A DNA stretch of 6,121 nucleotides from DASRCB01 sp035653295 (GTDB lineage: Bacteria > Acidobacteriota > Terriglobia > Bryobacterales > Bryobacteraceae): the NCBI GenBank assembly GCA_035653295.1, contig DASRCB010000303.1, forward strand, positions 1 through 6,121. The letters run 5' to 3'. This document shows positions 1 through 5,186 of this stretch, in pieces. Each line of letters starts with the position of its first letter. Within the stretch, counting starts at the first letter, position 1. The notes under the pieces are model-generated. The model searched no databases. It was given only the letters and a program-made list of their open reading frames with translations, and had not been told where the DNA came from. Made by a program: the position numbers and the translations under genes.

Positions 1-1
1 C

Positions 2-43
2 GACGCCCGCACCGAACCGGCCGACGCGTTGAGGCGCCAGTAA
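2..43 (+). CDS. Possible 3' end of an upstream gene (C-terminal 13 codons)
   Basis: Reading frame 2 is open from the left edge and ends in TAA at 41-43, giving the tail DARTEPADALRRQ. Nine of its 13 sense codons end in C and four in G or A, which resembles the codon use of the real genes here. Frame 1 is also open across this stretch and frame 3 stops at 30-32, so the evidence is only compositional. If real, the gene would lie 57 bp upstream of the next gene on the same strand and could be co-transcribed with it. Nothing can be said about function from 13 residues, and the stretch could equally be non-coding. Confidence 0.25.
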   Translation, partial: DARTEPADALRRQ

Positions 44-100
44 GTTTAGCGGCGAACAGAAGACGAAACAGCACGCCGCAGGCCGCGTCTTACAGGCAGC

Positions 101-511
101 ATGACACGCAACGACGCAATCGCCGAACTCAGAAAAGATCCGATGATGGCGCACCTGCTCGATGCGCTCGAGCACGGCCGCGACATCGGCCATTACGGCC
201 GCCTGGTGTTCACCATGGTGGCGCGCCATTTCCTCGAAGAGGATGATTTGGTCGAGTATCTCTGCCGCGACAAGGACTGCGACGAGACGAAGGCGCGCGC
301 GTTACTGAAGCAGGTGCAGGCGCGCGACTACAACCCGCCGCGCCGCGAACGGATCATCGAGTGGATGCAGCAGCAGGGGTTCCCGATCTGCCCCGACGCC
401 GACAACCCCGACGCGTGCAACGTGTATCGCGACCTGAAGTTCCCGCATGAGATCTACGACAACATCACGCAGTATCGCGAAGCGCAGGTGGAGGCGGAAG
501 CCAATCGCTAA
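101..511 (+). CDS. Small uncharacterised protein resembling the PriL C-terminal (Fe-S) domain of DNA primase
   Basis: This is a 136-residue soluble, mostly helical protein with no signal peptide or membrane segment. An in-frame TAG at 47-49 and no other start codon before 101 fix the ATG; the ribosome binding site is weak (AGG at 94-96). I do not know a named family for it. Its layout follows the C-terminal domain of the archaeal/eukaryotic primase large subunit. DP plus a helix (13-24) matches the family's P-C-x-x-x-L-L. GHYGR (30-34) matches its H-x-x-R-F helix. DCDETKAR (59-66) matches DFDE, QV (71-72) matches QVEHI, YNPP (77-80) matches YSPPSC, and C97...C106...L112-x-x-P115-x-x-x-Y119 matches the final C...C...L-x-H-P-x-x-Y-Y. 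The first two cluster cysteines are replaced by M15 and R82, while C97 and C106 are kept; C55 and C60 are extra. The family resemblance is recalled, not computed. Any role in priming or nucleic-acid binding is inference, and no replication gene is nearby. That the gene is real is well supported by its length, composition and the convergent neighbour. Confidence 0.8.
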   Translation: MTRNDAIAELRKDPMMAHLLDALEHGRDIGHYGRLVFTMVARHFLEEDDLVEYLCRDKDCDETKARALLKQVQARDYNPPRRERIIEWMQQQGFPICPDADNPDACNVYRDLKFPHEIYDNITQYREAQVEAEANR

Positions 512-942
512 GCCGTCCGTCGTACTCGCACGGAGTTGTCCGCGTTGATGATGCTCGCAGCGATGTCGCGCAGGTTGCGGCCCGACTGCCGGCTCTGCCT
601 GCGCAGCATCGCGTCTGCATCGTCGTCGGAGACTCGATAGCGCCGCGCCAGGATGCCACGAGCGCGATCCATGGCTTTACGCGAATCGATCTCGCTTGCC
701 ATCCCGAGCACCTGATAGCGCACGGCGGCATTCCGCTGCCGTAAATCGTCCAGCTTCGTTAGATTGTCGATCTGCTGGGCAACGAAATCGCAGAACACGA
801 CCGAGCCCTCGCCCTCCCGCGCCAGCGACTCAATTTCTTCGACGGCGCTGCGCAGATCCTTTGCGTTCGCGACCACGTTGCTGATGCGGAACGCCGCTTG
901 TGTTAAGGCGCTTATGTCCATGCTCAAACTGAACAGATGCAC
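508..942 (-). CDS. ANTAR-domain RNA-binding regulator lacking a recognisable sensor domain
   Basis: This 144-residue cytoplasmic protein has a C-terminal ANTAR domain at about residues 83-135. The pattern EIDSRKAMDRARGILARRY followed by a short linker, DADAMLRRQSRQSGRNLRDIAASII, matches the family's R-x-x-I-x-x-A-K-G-I-L-M, then A-x-x-x-L-R, then L-x-x-I-A signature. ANTAR proteins bind paired RNA hairpins in leader transcripts and prevent termination. Usually a receiver or GAF domain controls them. Here residues 1-70 look like a helical region with a likely coiled coil around 54-78 and no clear receiver aspartates or GAF core, so the controlling input is unknown. The longest frame starts at GTG (940-942); an ATG at residue 8 (919-921) is an equally plausible start, and neither has a strong ribosome binding site. 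The gene converges on the upstream plus-strand gene with overlapping stops (TAG at 510-508). It lies 66 bp downstream of tdh on the same strand, so read-through from the rhamnosidase-tdh unit is possible. Confidence 0.85.
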   Translation of the reverse strand: MHLFSLSMDISALTQAAFRISNVVANAKDLRSAVEEIESLAREGEGSVVFCDFVAQQIDNLTKLDDLRQRNAAVRYQVLGMASEIDSRKAMDRARGILARRYRVSDDDADAMLRRQSRQSGRNLRDIAASIINADNSVRVRRTA

Positions 943-1008
943 CCATGCGACGATCGTTCCAAATTTTCGGTTAAGAGTTGGTAAAGCAGCGCTTTCGTGA
1001 GGAAGATG
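943..1008. promoter_or_regulatory. Spacer between tdh and the ANTAR gene, with an 8-bp palindrome
   Basis: This 66-bp gap holds a perfect palindrome ACGATCGT (950-957), 7 bp before the GTG start of the ANTAR gene. It also holds a small inverted repeat, AAAGC-AGC-GCTTT (983-995). The latter is a 5-bp, AT-rich stem with no following T-run on the minus strand, so it is not a convincing terminator for tdh. No good -35/-10 pair for the ANTAR gene was found. It may have its own weak promoter here, or it may be read from tdh. The palindrome could be an operator, but one this short may well be chance. Confidence 0.2.
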
Positions 1009-2037
1009 TTACGGCTGCCAGTCCAGAATCACCTTGCCGGACTCGCCGTTGCGCATGATCTCGAAGGCGTGCTCGAAATCCGTGTACGGCAGGCGATGCG
1101 TGATTACCGGGCTGATGTCCAGCCCCGATTGCAGCATGACGCTCATCTTGTACCACGTCTCGTACATTTCCCGCCCGTAAATGCCTTTGATGGTCAGCAT
1201 GCTGAAGATCACCGTCCGCCAGTCGATGGCGATCTGCTCGGTGGGGATGCCAAGCAGCGCGATGCGCCCGCCGTGACTCATGTTGGCCAGCATGTCGCGA
1301 AACGCCGCCGGGCTGCCGGACATTTCCAGACCGACGTCGAAACCTTCCTTCATACCGAGTTGCTGCTGCGCATCGGCAAGTTTCATCGACCGCACATCCA
1401 CCGCCAGCGTCGCGCCCATCCGCCGCGCCAGATCGAGCCGGTATGGGTTCATGTCCGTCACCACCACGAAGCGCGCGCCCGCGAACCGGCAGACCGCCGC
1501 GGCCATCAGTCCGATCGGACCCGCGCCCGTGATCAGCACATCCTCCCCGAGCACCGGAAATGAGAGCGCCGTGTGAACCGCGTTGCCGAAGGGATCGAAT
1601 ACGCTGGCTATGTCGAGATCGACATGTGGCCAGTGCACCCAGATGTTGGTCATCGGCAGAACGATGTACTCGGCGAAGCAGCCGGGCCGGTTCACGCCTA
1701 CCCCGGAGGTGTGCGCGCACAGATGCCGCCGCCCGGCAAGGCAGTTCCGGCACCGCCCGCAGGTGACGTGCCCCTCCCCGCTGACAATCTGGCCGGGGAA
1801 GAAGTCGGTCACATTCGACCCCACCGCGACGATCTCGCCCACGAATTCGTGTCCGATGACCATGGGCACGGGAATAGTGCGCTGCGCCCAGTCGTCCCAG
1901 TTGTAGATGTGTACGTCCGTGCCGCAGATCGAGGCTTTCCTGACGCGGATAAGCACGTCGTTAATGCCCATCTGCGGCTCGGGAACGTCTTCCAGCCACA
2001 GTCCGCGGTCGGCGTGTTTCTTAACCAGAGCTTTCAT
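1009..2037 (-). CDS. tdh: L-threonine 3-dehydrogenase (zinc-dependent, NAD+)
   Basis: This enzyme oxidises L-threonine with NAD+ to 2-amino-3-oxobutyrate in the cytoplasm. The product is then split to glycine and acetyl-CoA by Kbl or decarboxylates to aminoacetone. It is a medium-chain dehydrogenase of 342 residues, against 341 in E. coli, and resembles it along the whole length. Catalytic zinc residues C38, H63 and E64 are present (CGTDVHIYNWD, 38-48; GHE, 62-64). The structural zinc set C93, C96, C99 and C107 is complete, and H90 in GEGHVTCG is kept. FDPFGNAVHTAL (147-158) and the nucleotide-binding G171-x-G-P-x-G176 with D195 after it (TDMNPYRL) follow. The C-terminal stretch YGREMYETWYKM is also typical of Tdh rather than of other polyol or alcohol dehydrogenases. 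The ATG is preceded by GGTGA with a 6-nt spacer. The gene lies 33 bp downstream of the rhamnosidase on the same strand, so co-transcription is likely. No kbl adjoins it in the window. An unusual segment at 133-141 differs from the common family sequence. Confidence 0.95.
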   Translation of the reverse strand: MKALVKKHADRGLWLEDVPEPQMGINDVLIRVRKASICGTDVHIYNWDDWAQRTIPVPMVIGHEFVGEIVAVGSNVTDFFPGQIVSGEGHVTCGRCRNCLAGRRHLCAHTSGVGVNRPGCFAEYIVLPMTNIWVHWPHVDLDIASVFDPFGNAVHTALSFPVLGEDVLITGAGPIGLMAAAVCRFAGARFVVVTDMNPYRLDLARRMGATLAVDVRSMKLADAQQQLGMKEGFDVGLEMSGSPAAFRDMLANMSHGGRIALLGIPTEQIAIDWRTVIFSMLTIKGIYGREMYETWYKMSVMLQSGLDISPVITHRLPYTDFEHAFEIMRNGESGKVILDWQP

Positions 2038-2038
2038 C

Positions 2039-2050
2039 GGGGTTCACCCC
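2039..2050 (-). promoter_or_regulatory. tdh ribosome binding site inside a GGGG-UGAA-CCCC inverted repeat
   Basis: On the minus strand, one nucleotide before the tdh ATG, the sequence reads GGGGTGAACCCC. The Shine-Dalgarno core GGTGA lies 6 nt from the ATG, an ordinary spacing. The same bases can form a four-G/C stem with a UGAA tetraloop, which would partly cover the core in the mRNA. The sequence and pairing are seen directly. Any effect on translation is inference, and the stem is short. Confidence 0.4.
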
Positions 2051-2070
2051 GATTGTACGGTAGCCGGCGG

Positions 2071-5000
2071 TTAGCGCACGGCGAACTCGTATGTCCCCGA
2101 TCCGATACGCACGACATTGCAGCCCGCCACTTCCGTGCCCTCGATTGGCTTTCCGCGTTCAGTCACATGCGCATTCGGAACTACCGGGAGGCAAACGCGC
2201 GCCGTCGTATTTGCGGGAATGCTCACCTTCAGAGTGAACGGACCCTTCGGGCTCCCCCGCCACGATGTGGCGATGCGGCCGTAGATCGATTCGTAGTCGC
2301 CGCTGGCCTGTGTGATCCGCCCGTCGAGGCGTGGGTGAATCACGATCTCGCGAAACCCAGGCGCCGCGGGAACGGTGTCGATGCCGGCCACGGATCGATA
2401 TACCCACGCCACGACGGATCCGAACGCGTAGTGGTTGTACGAATTCATCGCCGGATCGCCGGTGTCTCCGTTCCAGCGCTCCCACCAGGTGGTCGCGCCT
2501 TTTTTCAGCATGTAGCCCCACGATGGATACGTATCGTTCAGCAGAAGCTGATACGCGATGTCCGCGCGGCCGTTATTGGCGAGAGCGAACAGGAGAAACG
2601 GAGTGCCCAGAAACCCGGTGGTCAGATGCCCATTGTGCGCCTTGATATCCTGCACCAGGCGATCGACGGCTGCGCCGCGCAGCGAATCCGGGAGTAGTTT
2701 CATGTGCAGTGCCAGAACGTAGCAGGTCTGGCTGCCATTGCCCACCGTGCCGTCATCCTTAATCCAGGCCTTCTGAAATGCGGCGCGTATCTGGTCGTAC
2801 AGCGCTGCGTATCGTTTGGCGTCTGCCTCTCGATCGAGAGCGTGCGCCATGTCCACCATCATCTGCGCAATCAGCGCCCAGTAAGCCGTGCCGATCAGGT
2901 CCTTTGGCGTGTCGCTGTTCGGCGCAAGCCAGTCGCCGTAGTTCGGGCCCAGGCGTTTGCGGCGAATACAATCGGGGTTCCCGTCCTGGATGTACTTCAT
3001 CCAGCGCTCCATCGCGTCCCAGCTCCGCGCGACTATGGCCTTGTCCCCATACTGCAGCCACGTGGTCCACGGAACGATCACCCCGGCATCGCCCCAGCCC
3101 GGCGCGCCCTCGCCGAAACCGAGGTCGGGTGAGATATTGGTGAAGGCGCCCGCACTGCTCTGCGCGTCAGTTACATCGCGCATCCACTTTTCTGAGAATG
3201 CCGCGATATCGAAGTTGTAAGCGCCGGTGCGCCAGAACACGCCCGCATCGCCCATCCAGCCGAGCCGCTCGTCGCGCTGCGGGCAGTCGGTAGGGATGCT
3301 GAGAAAATTCCCGCGCTGCCCCCAGATGCCGATCTTCCACATGCGACTTACCAGATCGCTCGACGTGGTCACGTGCGCAACCGGATCGCCGGCCAGGCTG
3401 CTCACCACTTCGCCGGTCAAATCGGCGAGCTTCGGTTTGCCGGGGTATCCTGTCACCTCCACGTAGCGGAAGCCGTGAAAGGTGAAGTGCGGCTCATATG
3501 TTTCCACCGCTCCCCCGTGCAGGATGTAGGTGTCGGTCGCGTCCGCGTTGCGGAGGTTCTGGGTATAGATGTTGCCGTCAGGCTTCAGGATCTCGGCGAA
3601 ACGCAGCCGCACCGTCTGACCCGCACGGCCCTTCACGCGAAGCCGTGTCCAGCCGACCATGTTCTGGCCCATGTCGAAAACCCAGGCGCCAGGACTGGGC
3701 TGCGTGATCCCAATCGGACGCACTTCGTCCACCACCTGCACGGGCGCGTCGCTCTGACTCGTAACGGCCGAGGGCGGACCATCGGCTATAACAGCGGGAG
3801 TCCAGTTGCGGTCGTTGAAACCGGCGCGATCCCAGCCACGCTGCTCGAGCCGCGCATCGTAGGTTTCGCCGGCGTAGATCTCGGAGCGTCGAATGGGCGA
3901 CGCTGCGGTCCTCCACGAATCGTCCGTGCCGATGGTCTGATGCGTGCCGTCGGCGAACTCGACCTCGAGCTGTGCGATCAGCCGTGCCGGAGGCGGCAGA
4001 TAGAAGAAGTGGACCCCGCCCCACGCGACTGCGCTGCCGAACCACCCGTCCCCAAGTTCAGCGCCAACAGCGTTGCGCCCCTCTGCAAGAAGACGCGTCA
4101 CATCGTACGTCTGATAGAGAACGCGCTTGCGGTAGTCGGTGTAGTCGGGGGTCAGGACGTCATGCCCGGCCTGCCGGCCATTGATGAAGATGCGATAGCT
4201 GCCCAGCGCGGTCGCGTAGAGCCGTGCCGAGCGCACCGGCTTCGCCAGCGTGAATTCGCGCCGCATCAGGCTGGCGGGCTGCGGAAGAGGGCGCGGATCG
4301 CGGCCCATCTTCGGATCCCCCAGCTGGCCGGCTACCTCCGCCGGCTTCCACATCTGATCTGTTCCGAGCCGAGCCTGCCATCGGGAATCGCTGGCGAAGC
4401 GGTCGACTGTGCCATCCGCGCGCGTGATCTTTAACAGCGCGGCCATGGTGGCCGTATGGGGCGCCTTCGCATTCACCGTCACGTCGATGGTGTTCGTCCG
4501 CCCGGGAGTGAGCAGATCGGCAATTTCAACCCGGTCGAACTCGTTCCAGTCGTGTTTCGAGTCCACTTCGCGTCCGTTGACCTCGGCCCTGAAATCATCC
4601 TTCGCGGCGATATAGAGCTGCGCCGAGCGGGGGCGCTCGCCGATTTCCGCCGTCAGGCGAAAGTGCGCTGCCGCACCCCCGCCATCGGCAGAGATCCAGC
4701 GAATCCCCGCCTCGTCGGCGGCCTCCTCGGGGTTCTTCCACGCGATCCACTTCGCCGTCCAGCCCGAGCGCTCGAGCAGACCCGCCTCCCACCACGCCTT
4801 TTCCTCCGAAGCGGCCTCCGCGCCTGCGGAGTCCCACACCCGCACCGTCCAGTAATAGCGATGGCCGGGTTGAGGCTTCGGCCCTCCGTAGACGATCCCG
4901 ACCGACTCCGGCGACTCCCGGCGGCCGCTGTCCCACACCGGCGCGGACGAGGAATCGGTGACGGTAATCTGATAAGCCGCCTGCCTCCAGTTGCGCTCCG

Positions 5001-5136
5001 TGTTATTGCTCTGCCAGGAGAAACGCGGCGTCGGATCGTCTATGCCGAGTGGGTTCTCGCGATAATTGCACCTCAGATGAACCGGCTTTCCCGACGCGGC
5101 CGCCACCGCGAGAAGCATGACAACGAGGGGCTTCAT
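2071..5136 (-). CDS. Exported alpha-L-rhamnosidase, glycoside hydrolase family 78
   Basis: This enzyme hydrolyses terminal alpha-L-rhamnose from polysaccharides or glycosides by inversion. It has 1021 residues, within the usual GH78 range. MKPLVVMLLAVAAASG (1-16) is a signal peptide with likely cleavage near residues 14-16 and no lipobox, so the enzyme is periplasmic or secreted. Residues 18-118 form the N-terminal fibronectin-like domain (NPLGIDDPTPRFSW; YYWTVRVWDSAG). Residues 155-255 form a first jelly-roll domain. Residues 288-455 form the classic GH78 N-terminal carbohydrate-binding domain (LYATALGSYRIFINGR; GDGWF). Residues 470-580 carry the next beta domain (FDMGQN; FHGFRYVEV). The (alpha/alpha)6 catalytic domain spans about 585-920, and a C-terminal beta domain follows. 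D617-CPQRDER-LGWMGD630 contains the probable general acid E623. TTWWERW contains the probable base E886, spaced as in characterised GH78 enzymes, and H902 follows in SYNHYAFG. The ATG has GAGGG close upstream. The gene is divergent from rhaT and leads the tdh unit. Natural substrate and linkage cannot be read from sequence. Confidence 0.95.
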   Translation of the reverse strand: MKPLVVMLLAVAAASGKPVHLRCNYRENPLGIDDPTPRFSWQSNNTERNWRQAAYQITVTDSSSAPVWDSGRRESPESVGIVYGGPKPQPGHRYYWTVRVWDSAGAEAASEEKAWWEAGLLERSGWTAKWIAWKNPEEAADEAGIRWISADGGGAAAHFRLTAEIGERPRSAQLYIAAKDDFRAEVNGREVDSKHDWNEFDRVEIADLLTPGRTNTIDVTVNAKAPHTATMAALLKITRADGTVDRFASDSRWQARLGTDQMWKPAEVAGQLGDPKMGRDPRPLPQPASLMRREFTLAKPVRSARLYATALGSYRIFINGRQAGHDVLTPDYTDYRKRVLYQTYDVTRLLAEGRNAVGAELGDGWFGSAVAWGGVHFFYLPPPARLIAQLEVEFADGTHQTIGTDDSWRTAASPIRRSEIYAGETYDARLEQRGWDRAGFNDRNWTPAVIADGPPSAVTSQSDAPVQVVDEVRPIGITQPSPGAWVFDMGQNMVGWTRLRVKGRAGQTVRLRFAEILKPDGNIYTQNLRNADATDTYILHGGAVETYEPHFTFHGFRYVEVTGYPGKPKLADLTGEVVSSLAGDPVAHVTTSSDLVSRMWKIGIWGQRGNFLSIPTDCPQRDERLGWMGDAGVFWRTGAYNFDIAAFSEKWMRDVTDAQSSAGAFTNISPDLGFGEGAPGWGDAGVIVPWTTWLQYGDKAIVARSWDAMERWMKYIQDGNPDCIRRKRLGPNYGDWLAPNSDTPKDLIGTAYWALIAQMMVDMAHALDREADAKRYAALYDQIRAAFQKAWIKDDGTVGNGSQTCYVLALHMKLLPDSLRGAAVDRLVQDIKAHNGHLTTGFLGTPFLLFALANNGRADIAYQLLLNDTYPSWGYMLKKGATTWWERWNGDTGDPAMNSYNHYAFGSVVAWVYRSVAGIDTVPAAPGFREIVIHPRLDGRITQASGDYESIYGRIATSWRGSPKGPFTLKVSIPANTTARVCLPVVPNAHVTERGKPIEGTEVAGCNVVRIGSGTYEFAVR

Positions 5137-5186
5137 GAGCCCTCATCATATCGGAGCGCGCTATAGTAGCGGTTCAACCTGATTCC
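5137..5186. promoter_or_regulatory. Divergent rhamnosidase/rhaT control region (50 bp)
   Basis: Both start codons and any promoters for the divergent genes must fit within or beside these 50 bp. On the plus strand TATAGT (5162-5167) is a fair -10 for rhaT but has no recognisable -35 at the right distance. On the minus strand TATGAT (5150-5145) resembles a -10, but it lies only 8 nt before the rhamnosidase ATG, and the nearest TTGAAC (5177-5172) is 21 bp away, too far for a standard pair. An 8-bp palindrome AGCGCGCT (5155-5162) sits in the middle and abuts CTATAG; it could be part of an operator shared by both genes. rhaT has no clear Shine-Dalgarno sequence. The region's role follows from the layout; the individual elements are weak. 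Confidence 0.4.

Noticed and set aside
60..91. Inverted repeat AAGACG...CGTCTT before the first full gene
   Set aside because: It is only a 6-bp stem with a 20-nt loop, no T-run and no match to an ANTAR dual hairpin; chance occurrence is likely.
983..995. Possible terminator after tdh (AAAGC-AGC-GCTTT)
   Set aside because: The stem is weak (five pairs, three of them A-T) and no T-rich tract follows on the minus strand.
971..1753. Minus-strand 260-codon open frame overlapping tdh
   Set aside because: It is an alternative frame of tdh; its composition is arginine/alanine/glycine-rich with no recognisable motif, while the tdh frame matches its family end to end.
1573..2697. Plus-strand 374-codon open frame spanning the tdh/rhamnosidase junction
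   Set aside because: It lies antisense to two well-supported genes and their junction. It is rich in Arg, Ala, Pro and His with no domain pattern, as expected of a high-GC antisense shadow.
3373..5166. Plus-strand open frames of 353 and 236 codons (3373-4434 and 4456-5166)
   Set aside because: Both are antisense to the GH78 gene, have no recognisable domain, and mirror its codon periodicity.
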